DNA from: Epiperipatus broadwayi | Lineage: Eukaryota; Onychophora; Udeonychophora; Euonychophora; Peripatidae | Assembly: GCA_028023455.1 (NCBI GenBank) | Contig: JAQFVV010006848.1 | Coordinates: forward strand, 233,023 to 297,022 | Direction: 5' to 3' | Length of the DNA: 64,000 nucleotides | Part shown: one piece after another, positions 1 through 12,266 of the stretch | Position numbering within the stretch: position 1 is the first letter of the stretch | How the letters are laid out: every line of letters begins with the position of its first letter | Notes under the pieces: model-generated | The model's input: only the letters and a program-made list of their open reading frames with translations | Database searches by the model: none | What the model was told of the DNA's origin: nothing | Made by a program: the position numbers and the translations under genes

Positions 1-2262
1 GATAGGAAAGGTACATTTACATTTTTTTAAAGTAATAACTAAATATTAATATAATTTTTTATTGCATAAAGTTTATTTTATAATTATACAACACGTAATA
101 TTTTAAAGAATAATTGTTGAGTGTAAATGTGAAATTATTTTGTAAAACTGATCCTGGAGGACATCGTGTGACGGACTGTACATTAAGGTATTATTTATGG
201 TAAAAAATTATGTGATAATAATAATTTGATGTGTTTACTATGTTTTTCTTTAGATCAACCAAATGTTATTTGATTGTTGAATGAATGTATTAATATTTAA
301 ATAATATGCACGCATAAGATTAATGATAGCAGTTTTATTTTAATATGCATACTTTAAATGATGATGTAAATTTAGTACAACATAATATGAGAACCTAGAA
401 ATAATTATATGATTCTTTCGTGAGTAAATTTTAATGTTTCTGTTACAATATTAGGAATTAGATTTATTATTAGCGTAAGTTATTTATTTTTCTTTTCAAG
501 TTAGTAAGAAGTATATAAAGTTTATATTTTTATTTATTTTATTAGATCAGTTAAGTTAATTTTACATAGAAATTTATATTTTGATTGAAGGCTTATTGTA
601 TATAAAGGATGAGGTATAAGAGAGTTTGGATCATTATTATTTTTGTTTAAAAATGGGTCATCTATTTTTCTAAAGTTAAATAAGGTTAAAATGATATTTG
701 TAGATAGAAGTTTATTAGGAGGAGATAGGAGTAACAAGTAAAAGTGTAATAATTAAAACGGAAAAGAATCATAGAATTTTATTTAACATTATACTTTATA
801 AAAGTTTGAAATTATTGAATAATTTAAAATATTATTTTTAAAAGTACATATACGTATTGCATATTTTGATAAGACATGTAATATAACATTATATCGGAAT
901 GAAATAAATGGTTATAATATAATAATTGTTGTTATATTACAAAGTTAGATCAGTTTATACAATAATTAATATTTGAGTAATACTGATGGTAAATGTAATA
1001 CATCCTAATACATTATAATATAAATAACAGTAAGACTTAAGTGAAATAGCATTTTTAATTATTAAAGTTTGTTTATTTACATACATGCTACATGAATGAT
1101 ATCTTACATAAAACCTTTTCTTATATTAATTGATAACAAATGATGTTTATTAAAATTAAAGTCATAAATTTAATTAAATGTTATTGATAGAACATTTTAA
1201 GAAATGTATAAATTATCTATTTATGATTATGGAAATAGTAACAGTGTAAAAAAATCTTGTATTATTATTTTTCTTATTTCTGTTTTATTTTCTTTAGTTC
1301 CATTTGTAAATGTAAATAGTGTAAATAAGTTATGTTTTAAAGTTGATGTAAATAAATTTGTTAGAGTTGTTTAAAAGTGTGTCGAATTCATTATTTTACA
1401 CCACAGCATTTGACAACAGATAATTTGAATAAACATAATATTTGCACAATATGAATTTGTTATTATTATTATTTGAGAAACACAATATTTTCTTAATATA
1501 ATTTATAGAAATTGATTGACATTAACATATAATATTACAATGGTCATAAAGTAATTATAATGCACAATATAAGAGTATAATATTATTTATTGCCACAGAT
1601 TGTTAAATTATAAGATTTTGGTCTATTTTAAAATTAAGATACTATATGGAAATGAAAGACATGTATATGATTTACTTATTTTCTTAATGATTAATAGTAT
1701 AATCAAATAAATAAGATTAAGCTATACACTAAAGATTATTATTGTTAGTTATTGTTATTAGAATAAGTTAGGTGTATTTAGGTTTGATATTAAATCCCTT
1801 ATCATTCCTACCCGCACGAATTATTATTACTTTAAGATAATTAGAAGAACCTGAGATCGTTTAATTATATTTCCTTAACAAAAGTTTGAGATTTATTTAT
1901 CTATTATTATTAAAGATAGATCATTTATAAAAGTCATAAGAGTGCTGTAGAGTTAGTAATGAGATAATAAAGAAGTAATAGTATTCTTATGCCATTGAGA
2001 CAGTGTCTTGGAAAGACATTGACTCAATGTAAATCCAATTACCAATTGTAACTTCACTTCACAGTCTCATGATTTAGTAAATACTTATTTAATTAGTATA
2101 ATATTGAACTATATTAATTTTGGATAAATTATAATAAATTTAATTAGATATCGTATTATAAAAATATATTAAAGATAGTTATACATATTTTAGCTGAGCA
2201 TCATGATTTAATTGAGCTAGTCATATTTTAAGTTATATCATATATCAAGAAGTGAGGGTACA
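1..2262 (+). mobile_element. 3' part of a very long LTR (family G1), copy 1
   Basis: This stretch is the reverse complement, with scattered differences, of 45190-47464. It runs off the left window edge and ends in GAGGGTACA immediately before an A-run and a (TA)n tract. The partner copy is bounded by TGT...ACA-type ends, so I read this as the 3' end of a solo or terminal LTR of a Gypsy-like element in plus orientation. It has no coding capacity: the only frames are short and antisense. Several AATAAA-like strings occur, but base composition alone predicts them. Confidence 0.7.
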
Positions 2263-2264
2263 AA

Positions 2265-2338
<74 letters not shown>
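2263..2338. repeat. A-run plus (TA)n microsatellite
   Basis: About 11 A residues are followed by more than 30 TA dinucleotides. The tract separates the G1 LTR end from a LINE fragment. In the related LINE at about 8150-8165 the matching position is a short TAAATATATATAG run. This suggests the LTR element inserted into that TA run, which then expanded. Confidence 0.95.
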
Positions 2339-2340
<2 letters not shown>

Positions 2341-2773
2341 CCCTTTTCACTCTCCACACAGTTATCCATCTTTCCAACTCCCTATTCTTTATTGATGCAT
2401 CAATTCTTCTATCCAATTCCTTGCCACTATGACACTCGACAATTCTTCTACCACAATCATCCCACCTTTTGTATAAGTAGTCTGACATAAATTTTTATAT
2501 AAATCTTTCATTGTTTGCCCTTTATTTATAACCCAATTCAATTCTATTTCAGCTATTCTTTCTTTATCACAAACTGCAATACACTGAACATTTTCATTTT
2601 GCTTTTTGGATCTCTCATATAAAAACTTGACCATCTAATTTCTCCTTGAATTGCCATTTGCTGTCCTCACATCTGCATCTAATGCATGTCTTCCTACTTC
2701 TCTTTGTACTTTCTCTAAGTATTTTAACTCCTCTTTACTAACATATGCCACATAGTTACCATATGTAAACCCT
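2339..2773 (-). pseudogene. LINE reverse-transcriptase C-terminal fragment (copy in RepX unit A)
   Basis: On the minus strand this encodes broken pieces matching the region after the RT domain of the LINE at 7200-8667, for example YLYKRWDDC followed by RELERW, and RIAEIELNW. Frames are broken by stops and shifts. The 5' end, at about 2773, joins RepX sequence at a point where units B and C continue without a break, so this is an independent 5'-truncated insertion. The 3' end is cut by the TA tract and the G1 LTR. It is a relic and not functional. Confidence 0.75.
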
Positions 2774-4140
2774 TAATCACTGAAAAATGTACAAAATTGC
2801 TCCAAGTGCGGCTCACATTGTTCACATGAACATATCTCCATAAATTGTCCTATTCTATAATGAAATATGCAAAAAAGTATCACCCAACATCAAAAATCAC
2901 ATTCGTTTTTAAATGGTCTCTTAGTCATATCAAACATTATTTTCTACATCATATTATGACATATAGTGTACCATGTAACACGGAAAACACATGTATATAG
3001 CCCAAGTAGTAAAAATATTGAGAATGGATGATGTACATTCTGAGGTGAATGATACTTTTGCAAATATATAATGCTACCTGGTGAGAATTTTAAAAATTTT
3101 AACATAGCAAATAAATTATCAACATCATTACAATCAAGCCATGTCAATCAAAAGGATGAAGATCTCTCACCTTCCCAGAGATCCAGCTCCTCTTCACTAC
3201 AAATATACCATGAAACAACTTTATTTCACTTATCTGTTCACTAAGTTGTCTACATATATCTTTAGTAATGTCTTATGATCCATGGTAAATGGTAATATTC
3301 CATCGATTATAATCTCTTCTAGCAATATTTCCAGCTCAGCCCCTTTTATATATTTCTAAAAAAAATGTTTAGAGGATATAAGTGATATCTGTTTTGTTTC
3401 CCTCCATATATTTTGATTTGGATTGCACTTCTTTTAATACCCAATTGTCTCATTTATAAGTAACCACTGGTAAAACGTAGCTCCACTAAAATAAATGTTT
3501 AATGTGTGTGCTAGCATTGTTTTTTATTAATTTATTTGAAAGTATTCCCCTTAATGGATTGTATTTCAAATCACTTTCTTAAATTCTTTTCACATGATAA
3601 TGCTTCAACCAGAAAAACATGCATGAAATAGTATAAAATAGCAACAGAATGTGAAATAGATATACAATAGGCCAAAGTGTAACTGAAGATGGATGGAAGT
3701 CGAATGTGAAGTAGGAAATAGATGTTCAATATTATGAAGATAGCCTATAAAACAACATTTCTAATTTTAGGTCAAAGTCTAAAGTGGAACTGAAGATGGA
3801 TGGAAATCAGATGTATTAAAGATATTTCATACACCAAAGTTTATAACTTTGGATCAAAATCTATTGGGTACTGAAAGTGTATGGCAATTGGATGGGAATC
3901 TTCCATAAATCAAATGTGTATGGAAATCAGATGCAAAGTAGAAAATAGGTCTACAATAGGACAAAGTGTAAGAAATATGAAGATCTCCAATACATCAAAA
4001 TGTAAAGTGCAATGGAAAATGATGAAAGTGTGTGGAGATTATATGCAGAAAGTCGATCAGAGAGTGATATCAATCAAATAGAGATGTCATCAAAGAGGGT
4101 TTGTGGTCACAAAAAAAGAAACGTCAAATGAATAACAGAA

Positions 4141-4250
4141 TACCTAGATCATTACTACTGATTTCTAGATTTCCGATTATTACTTAGAAACTTTATACCT
4201 AGATCATTACTACTGATTTCTAGATTTCCGATTATTACTTAGAAACTTTA
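4141..4250. repeat. 55-bp perfect tandem duplication
   Basis: Two adjacent identical 55-base copies, each starting TACCTAGATCATTACTACTG, lie at 4141-4195 and 4196-4250. I did not find them tandem in the other RepX units, so the duplication looks private to unit A and recent. Confidence 0.95.
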
Positions 4251-5289
4251 TAATAAACACAAAGCGCAACAGTAAATATCTTTTACAACAGTCTTAAATT
4301 TTATCTTATGGTTTGAAAGAATTAGTGAACGTCAGATTTTGAGCGCAAATTATTATGCAGCTCCTTACATACTTCACGGGCACAGTTTGAAATTAAATAT
4401 TTTAATTATTCTCTTTAAATAATATGCAAAAGTATAGGGAAAGTCTTTAAATATTCTTGTAATTCCCAGCTGACCTAAGAAATCAGTGCTGCCATCTGTG
4501 TTCAATTCAATTTTAATATTAATTTGAAATTTTACCATCAAGATTGCTGACCCCTATATAAAAGCAAGAGAAAGAAGTAAGTTCTCATTACCGTCAATTT
4601 CCCATCCATTGACTTTATGAAGCCGTGATTTTAAGATTTATTAAAAGTAACGTTTAAGATTTGCTAATCTTTTCTCTATGAGGGATTTAAAGAATCTATA
4701 ATAATCAATAGTCAATAAAGCAAGTCATACATAACAATCAATAGTCAATAAAGCAAGTCATATATAACGTGACATTGATTTTAAAAAGCTTGTATTTCTA
4801 TGTAATATGGGTATAAGAATATTCTAAATAGAAATTTTAAATATTTTCTCTTACCGCACTTAGTAAATAAGAGCTTGTTTGAGCTATTGGTTTGCTCCCT
4901 ATATTATCAATTAATTAATATATGTATAAGTTTAAAATTGCCAGGGAAAATGTATTTAAATATTGATTCTACAATTACTGATTTGATTTTAATTTTGTAT
5001 TTATTGGTGTTAATTTTTCTTCTCTTTATAAAACCGTATTCATCTCACCCCCCCCTCCTTCGCATACTTTGAATAATTATTTGAAAAACTTTTGAACTAC
5101 CCCATTATTGTAATATTTACAAGTTTTTTAATTACTGTATTTTAAAAAAGTCAGAATTCAAATTGAAAGCTAGTATTTTATATAAATTCAAATACATTAA
5201 ATCGTGATCGTAATTTTCAACCATGATCAATTCATTAAAGGTCTTTCGAATATTAATCCACTTGATCGCCTACACATTGTATATTTTCC

Positions 5290-5600
5290 ATATCGCACCA
5301 TCAAATTTTCTTATTTTATCTATTGCTCTTATACATGGCCTCTACTTAGAACATTTGCAGTCAATTGAATCCAATTAATACTTCAGCTATTCTATTATCA
5401 ATTGTTATAGGAATATGCCCAACCTAGCTTCAATTCGATTTTTTAATTCTCCCACTATGATTAATGATACCCAATTTGCTCTATCACTCTTGTATTTTTG
5501 TTAAATATCTTTTTATTACTCCTATTATTCATCTGTCTATATTTTGGTGAATGGTATGAAATCTCTGTGTTAGCTATCTGTTAAGTAACCAAGTCTCAAA
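5290..5600 (-). pseudogene. Decayed non-LTR RT C-terminal relic in RepX unit A
   Basis: The reverse complement carries the same degenerate series seen in units B, C and D: a Y-G-x-E-T-W-like start, an ER..LGI-like middle and a G-H-I...N-R-I-A-E-like end. That order is typical of the region after the RT domain in many LINEs. Frames are destroyed by stops and shifts. Clade assignment is not possible by eye. Confidence 0.45.
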
Positions 5601-6245
5601 TCATATGTAAAAACTAATTAAATACATCTATTAAAAATCTTTTTTACCAAATATGTAGGCACATATTTTTTTTTAATTTCATGTCATTTAAATAACAATT
5701 TAGTTTTCCGCGATGTCTTTTCTACTCACCTGGAAGTGTCACCAACAAATACCTTATTATTTCTACATTTGTTACCAAAATGTTTATAAACGATGCGTTA
5801 TTTGGGTAAGGGTTTTCAACCAGAAATAAAAAATAATAATTTGAATATTATGGATAATTTTTTAAAACGAATACTATCATTAACAAATGCTAAATACAAA
5901 GTTGCTGTAAAGTTTTAAAGAATAAATGTTAGTAACAAAGCTGTGGATTTTATTAATTTTTCTTTCTCTCTCTCTCTTTGTAAAAGAATTAATCAAACAA
6001 TCACAATCATCAAACTGGACTTCATGAAAGGAAAAGTGGGGTCAAGTGAATTAGGGTCTTTGGCTTGCATTTGTTTGTTTTTTGGATGGTTTCTTTTTCA
6101 ATTTGTAAAACAAATAACTTAGCAGTGACAACAATTGTTCCTCAATTTGTAAAAAAAATTAACTTAGCAATGAGAACAATCAAAATCATAACCTGAATGG
6201 TCATACAATTGTAATAAACTAATTGAGAAGGACTTTCCTTGAAAT

Positions 6246-7199
6246 GAAAATAGCAAACAGGGTATCATTGATCATAAAAATGATGTGAGACTTGGTTACT
6301 TAATAGATAGCTAACACAGAGATTTCATACCATTCACTGAAGTATAGAGAGATGAATAATAGGTGTAGTAAGAAGAGATTTAACAAGAATACAAGGGTGA
6401 AAGAGCAAACAGGGTATCATTGTTCACAGTGGAAGAATCAAGAGATTGAAATTAAACTATGTTGCACATATTCCTTTAACAATATTGATAATAGGATAGC
6501 TGAAGTTTAAATTGGATTCAATTGATTGCAAACGTTCTAGATAAAGATCTTGTATGAGAGCAGTATATCAAAAAACAAAGTTTGGTGGTGTGATATGGAA
6601 TATATGCAATATATAGGATGTAATGTGTATTAATATTGAAAAGACATTTAATGAATTGATTAGGGTTGAAAATGGTGATCATGATTTACTGTATTTAGAT
6701 TTAAGTACATTTGTAAAATACTAGCTTTCAATTTGACTTCTGATTTCTTTTAAATACCGAAATTTAAAGAAAAAAATTTAAACATTACAATAATGGAATT
6801 GCTCATGTTTTTCAAGTAATTATTCAAAGTACGGGAAGGACGGGGGAGGGGTGAGAGAAATACAGTTTTATAAAAAAGACAAAAATAGCAGCAGTAAATA
6901 TCAAAATTATAATAAAATCCAGTACTTTCAGAATCAGTATTAAAATATATTTTCTCTAGCGATTTTAAATACATAGAATCATTAAATCCACTCATAAAGA
7001 AAATAAATTAGGAAATCAAACTTTAATTTTAATAAATCCAAAAATCACAGTTGCATAAAATCAATGGATGCTAAATTGAGGAAAATAAAAAATTATTGGT
7101 TTCTCCCCTCTTTATGTAATCGTCAGCATCTTGATGGTAAAATTCCAAATTATTATAAAATTGATTGAACACAGATGGCAGCACTGATTTCTTATGTCA
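6246..7199 (+). repeat. RepX unit B, left part
   Basis: Matches unit C from about 54740 to 55650 in plus orientation. Its first about 40 bases are scrambled: a short piece matching the later GAGCAAACAGGGTATCATTG segment comes directly before the GAGACTTGGTTAC segment. Unit B is therefore 5'-truncated and rearranged at the junction with unit A. It ends at the LINE insertion at about 7199. Confidence 0.75.
6283..6560 (+). pseudogene. Decayed non-LTR RT C-terminal relic in RepX unit B
   Basis: Degenerate reading frames correspond to the unit C relic at 54738-55021: a T-W-L-L-like start and, further on, an I-D-N-R-I-A-E segment. Multiple in-frame stops are present. It marks RepX as partly LINE-derived and is not a working gene. 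Confidence 0.4.
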
Positions 7200-8543
7200 C
7201 CTATTTTGTTTGTGTTGTATTTGAGTGAAATGGAAAGAGCAATAGAAAGATTAGGAAGAGGGATAGAGATACCGTTAATAGGTAGTAAGGGAGTATTTAT
7301 TTTGTCAGGTCTTTTTTTTGCAGATGATATATTTTTGTGTGCAGAAAAAAGAGAAGATATGGAAGTTATGTTGAGGACATGTGCAAGGGTGGGTAAAGAG
7401 ATGGGGATTAAATTTAGTGAAGAAAAATCAAATATAATGATGGTTAATACTGAGGAAAGAGAAGATGTAGAATTTTTATTGGGAGATATTAAGTTAAGTG
7501 TGGTGAATAGATATAGTTATTTGGGAATTATTTTAAGTAATCAGAAAAATTATTTGGATGAATGGGAGAAAAAATTGATAAATGAAGCAAAGAAAAGAAA
7601 GGGATTGATAAAGAAATTAACAGTATTTTCATATAATAAATATGATGTAGCTAGAATTATATGGAAAGGAGTTGCAGTAGCAGGGTTAACATATGGTAAT
7701 GATGCATTATATGTTAGTAAAAAGATATTAGATTATTTAGAAAAAACTCAAAGGGAAGTAGGAAGACATGCATTGGATGCAGAAGTATGGACAGCAAGGG
7801 AGGCAATTCAAGGAGAAATGGGATGGTCAAGTTTTCATATGAGAGATGCAAAAAGTAAAATGAAAATGTTTGGTAGATTGCAGTTTATGGATAATAAAAG
7901 AATAGCTAAAATAGTATTTAATTGGGTTATGAGTAAAGGGCAGGTAACAAGATGGGTGAGAAAGGTAATGCGCTATGCAAAAGATTTGGATAAAGAATTT
8001 ATATCAGTATATTTGTACAAAAGATGGGATGATTGTGTTAAGAGGATTATTGAGTGTTATAGTAGTAAGGAATGGGATAAAAGAATAGATTTATTAATAA
8101 AGACTAGGGAGTTAGAGAGATGGAGAAATAGTATGGAGAGTAAAAAGAGTTTAAATATATATAGAAATAAACAGAATATTAGGTGTGAGTTAATATATGA
8201 TAATAGTAAGGAAAGTAGTTTATTGTTTAAGGCTCGAACTGGATCTTTAGCTACAAAAGAATATACATGTAAATGGAAAAATATGGGTGATTTATTTTGT
8301 AAATTATGTAAGGAAGGAATTGAAAATATTAGGCATTTGTTAATTGAATGTAAATGTTTGAAAACAGAAAGGGTACATATAATGAAGTTGTGGAAAAATA
8401 AATATGAAAAGAGTGATTATACAGAAAGTGAATTATTGGTTTTTATGCTAGGTTTGGGAAAAGATAAGGGGGATTTAGATATAAAGGTTATAGAGTTGAC
8501 AAAAATTATGTTGTGGAAATGGGATAGAGCAGATTATGGGTAA
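7194..8543 (+). CDS. LINE ORF2 C-terminal part: RT palm to zinc knuckle (5' truncated)
   Basis: A 449-codon uninterrupted frame encodes the C-terminal part of a non-LTR reverse transcriptase. Residues 2-7 (SPILFV) are the end of the conserved ...PLSPILF RT block. The catalytic FADD box is at about residues 42-45, followed by a GIKFSEEKS block and YLGI. A CX2CX8HX4C zinc knuckle lies at about residues 369-386. Endonuclease and N-terminal RT are missing. The apparent ATG comes from the RepX target (CTTATGTCA), so it is not a true start. The intact frame suggests recent insertion. It cannot act alone without its N-terminal half; products could come only from full-length relatives elsewhere. Confidence 0.85.
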   Translation: MSPILFVLYLSEMERAIERLGRGIEIPLIGSKGVFILSGLFFADDIFLCAEKREDMEVMLRTCARVGKEMGIKFSEEKSNIMMVNTEEREDVEFLLGDIKLSVVNRYSYLGIILSNQKNYLDEWEKKLINEAKKRKGLIKKLTVFSYNKYDVARIIWKGVAVAGLTYGNDALYVSKKILDYLEKTQREVGRHALDAEVWTAREAIQGEMGWSSFHMRDAKSKMKMFGRLQFMDNKRIAKIVFNWVMSKGQVTRWVRKVMRYAKDLDKEFISVYLYKRWDDCVKRIIECYSSKEWDKRIDLLIKTRELERWRNSMESKKSLNIYRNKQNIRCELIYDNSKESSLLFKARTGSLATKEYTCKWKNMGDLFCKLCKEGIENIRHLLIECKCLKTERVHIMKLWKNKYEKSDYTESELLVFMLGLGKDKGDLDIKVIELTKIMLWKWDRADYG

Positions 8544-8667
8544 ATTTAGAGTGGGGAATGTAAAAGAAAGTGGCTAACAGGTTTATCTGGGCTTAATTGC
8601 TGAGATATTCTTGACTTCGTTTAAGGAGAAGCCATAATACATCACATCACATCACATCACATCACAT
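7199..8667 (+). mobile_element. 5'-truncated LINE insertion with (ACATC)n tail
   Basis: Unit C keeps an uninterrupted version of this site (55640-55665, ...CTTATGTCATCTGGGAAAAGG), so the insertion limits can be read directly. The insert starts inside the RT domain and ends in about five ACATC/ATCAC pentamers, the short tandem-repeat 3' tail common in LINEs. No clear target-site duplication is visible; the host GTCATC resembles the tail and may have served as a microhomology primer. Two other copies, truncated further in, are at 57253-58222 and 2339-2773. Confidence 0.85.
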
Positions 8668-10835
8668 GGGAAAAGGAATATTTAAAGACTTTTCCTATAC
8701 TTTTGCATATTATTCAAAGAGAATTTTAAATAGTATTTTCATTATAATTACTAAAATATTCAATTTCAAAATCTGTCCGTAAAGTATGTAATGAGACCTG
8801 CATGTTCATTTGCACTCAAAACCGGACATTCATTAAATCTTTTAAACCATAAAAAAAAATTAAAACTGTTCTAAAAGACATTATTTGGCATAATTTGTGT
8901 TTGTTATGTAGTCTCTATGTGAAATAATTGATATTTAAAAATCAAGAATAAATGATCTAGTTATCATGTCACGTTTATTTTGGAGTTTTTCTCCGTGCTT
9001 TTATAGGCTTATCTATAAAACTGTAAATTTACACTTTGCCTTCCTACTTCTATTGGAGATCTATTTTCTTTGATTTATAGAAGATCTTGCTTGTCATCTG
9101 ATTTCCATCCACTTTCAGTTATCCATTAGATTTTGGCCTGAAATTTTTTCTCATTGTGTCTTCAAAAAATTTATCCATAAAATTATAAACTTACACCTTG
9201 CCTTATTATTTCCGATTTCTATCCACCTTTGGACTTTTGAAGATCCATGTGGCATAAACCTTCCACTCACTTTCACCATCTTGAATTGCACTTTACATTT
9301 TGCCATATTGGAGAGCTACTTTTTACACTTTGTCATATTGTAGAACTAGTTCCTAATTCACATCCGATTTTCACACACTTTTGTTTTATCGAAGATCTAG
9401 TTCCCATCTGATTTCCATCCACTTTAATTTATTCATTAGGTTTGATATAAAATTATAAACTTTAGCTTATGAGATACTTTCATTCTTTAGACTTTGACCT
9501 AAAATTATAAATGTTGTTCTATCGGCTATCTTCATCCTATATTAGATCTACTTTCCTACTTCACATTTGATTTATACTCATCTTCAGTTACACTTTGGCC
9601 TATTGAATATCTACTTCATACTTTGTTACACTTCCGCCTTTTGTATATCTACTTCACATCCTGTTTCCATTTTATGCTCCTTAATGCATATGTTTCTGGT
9701 TGAAGCACTATCATTTGAAACGAATTTAAGTAAATTACTTGAAATCCAATCCATTGTGATGTATACTTTCAAAGATTAAAAAAAAAACAATGCTAGCACA
9801 CACATTAAAAATTTCTTTTAGTGAAGCTGCGCTTTACAAGTACTTACTTATAAATGAGACAATTGGGTATTAAAAGAATTGCAATCTCCGAATCAAAATA
9901 TATGGGGAAAACAAAATAGGTATCACATCCTCAAAACATTTTTTTTAGAAAAAGATAATGGAGCTGAGCTGGAAATATTGCTAGAAGAGATGATAATAGA
10001 TGGAAAGTTAACATTTACCATGGATAATAACACATTACTAAAGATAATTTAGGTGATGGATAAGTCAAATAAGGTTTTTTGCTGGTGTATTGTTGTGAAG
10101 AAGAGCTGGATCTCTGAGAAGATAAGAGATCATCATCCTGTGGATTGACATTGGGTGAAAGTGATAGTGATGATGATAAATCATTTGCTATGTTAGGATT
10201 TTTTAAATTCTTGCCAGATAGCATTATATATTTGCAAAAGTATTATTCTCCTCTAATGTAGATCAGACATATTCAATCTTTTTATTACTAGGGTTATATA
10301 CATATATTTTCTGTGTTACATAGTACTCTATACAACCTAATATGATGATATAGAAAATAATGCTCGATATGTCCAAGTGATTATTTAAAAATGGATGTGG
10401 CTTTTGATGTTGTGATAAGTATTGATTATTTATAATAGCTACATACTCTTAATATTTTTCCAAATTTCGTTTTAAAAATGAACAATTTGCAGAGATAATA
10501 TTTGAAGTACGTTTGTACATTTTTCAGTCATTAATTTTTAAAATTTGGCATTCTTTTTGCCTCCTTCATTTTTTTAAAAAATTATCCTAAGATTTGTATT
10601 GATTTTGATCGCAACAAATTTGTCAAATAGCTGTACATAATCATGTCCCAATATAGCGAGCATCAGGGATTTACATTAGCTATAGAAAATTCTTAATATA
10701 TATATATATATTAAATTCTGAAATCTGGTCTTGAATCTCTTGTATAAAGCAGCTAAATATTTTGAAATAATCATGTATGTTTTTTGAGAAATGTCAAAGC
10801 TATCTTGTTTAGTTTTTATTATATATATATATATA
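8668..10835 (+). repeat. RepX unit B, right part
   Basis: Matches unit C from about 55655 to 58825, apart from the LINE inserted in C at 57253. It contains an ATCTACTTCACATCC-rich stretch with many short internal near-repeats (about 9000-9700, GATCTA/CACTTT motifs). No coding frame beyond short chance ones. It ends in a short TA run at about 10820, the position where unit C received the G4 LTR element, so it gives the empty site. Confidence 0.75.
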
Positions 10836-12266
10836 CTATCGTTTCCCATCTTTCTAGGCCTCTATATGCAATAAACTGCGTGAGTTGATCAAGTTATGCC
10901 AAAAGAAGAAAGTTGTATTTCTATTTCTAAAAACATAACTATATTTCCTGATCAACTCGGCCTAGAATTGTTACGATTACCGTTGTGAGCTGAATCAGCT
11001 TTTAATTTATAAATGAGGGCACCAGAGTCGATTAGACTCACTGATTCTGTGTCAAACATATCATAAACTCATAAATTAAAAAGAAAAAATGCTTTTAAAA
11101 GACAGTATTATATTTTACCGAAACTAAAATTATTTCCTAAATATTATTATTCCTGGAACTTATTAAACATATTGGCAAAGGTAAATTATATTTTTAAACA
11201 TCACTAAACTAATATTAATAAATTTAATAATAATTAATAACTATTATTAATAACGTACAAAGAAAAAGGTTGATAAAAGTAAAATCTTTTATTTTAATAA
11301 ACTAAAAATATGTTTAAGTTAAATTGTTAATTAAATAAACTGGAGAGAACACATGCATGTTAATCCAAACATGAATACATTAATAAAAAACAAGTTTCAC
11401 AATTAAAAAAGTTCTTGGATAAATAAACTTCTCTTGAACAGAAAAATTAAAGTCTCTATCGAGGTCCTCTTATATGTATATTTTTACAAGTTGTTTGCAA
11501 ACTGATTTGTCAACAAGTTAGTGACAATCAGGAATAATAAAGAGTCATGTCTTACTGGTAAGTTTAGTGAGAAGGTTGTAGATTACTATCCATAGTTTTT
11601 TGGGTTAGAATGAGATCAGACATTGGTTATAAGTTGATCTTGTGGTCTATTCTCCTAGTCAGTCATGAAGGCTTTTCTGGTGTCCATCTTCAGGCATGAT
11701 GTCTGCAGAAGCTACGGTTCACTCTGACATGCAGAATTATTTCTGCATAGGGTGATCCTGGATATATTCGTTATCCAGGACTAACTATAGAGAAACAGAT
11801 GAAACAAGACATTGATCAAACTGGCCTCTTCCTTTTATATTAGAGGGTCAGTTTTCTGACTTCTGCACATACCTTTTTTTTTATCAAAAATATACACTGA
11901 TAATCTCATATATTCTTTATAAAATTTACTGATTTTTCAATTACAAAGTTCTCTTTTTTTAGCAAATCTTTCGGCCATCTTTAATTAGCTAAAATATTTT
12001 TCTTTTAGCTTATCTTTTTACTTTTGGAATTCTTTTAATTTATCTGGATTAGTAATCTGTGTGTCTTTTGTTCTCTCCAATTTTAACTTTTATTTTTAAT
12101 TACATAAAAAAAATATGAAAGACAATTTTAACTTCCACTGTACATACTTAAAAAAGTAATTTATACTAATAAAAAAAAATTAAGTTTACTCTTTTTTTTA
12201 GCTCTTACCAAATGCCAATATATTTGTACCATATATAAGTAAACGGTACAACATATATATATATAT
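10836..12266. other. AT-rich sequence without recognised gene
   Basis: No coding frame or known element is recognised. At 12244-12273 an inverted pair CGGTACAA / TTGTACCG flanks a short TA run. The right arm is the G2 LTR edge and the left arm could be the end of another LTR in the opposite orientation. The 11.6-11.9 kb part is less AT-rich, but no frame supports a gene. Confidence 0.5.

Larger units (their letters stand above)
2774..6245 (-). repeat. Interspersed repeat RepX, unit A (inverted)
   Basis: Read on the minus strand, this matches unit B (6246-10835) and unit C (54100-58825) over nearly its whole length, including a shared GGAGCTGAGCTGGAAATAT block and the CAATGGATGCTAAATTGAGG block (slightly diverged here). 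It meets unit B head to head at about 6245. Apart from a decayed RT C-terminal segment at 5290-5600 it is non-coding. It may be the 3' part of an old LINE with a long tail, or a composite repeat; I do not recognise the family. Confidence 0.75.

Noticed and set aside
2228-2488. Minus frame with alternating Ile-Tyr tail
   Set aside because: A LINE fragment read through into the (TA)n tract; not a protein of its own.
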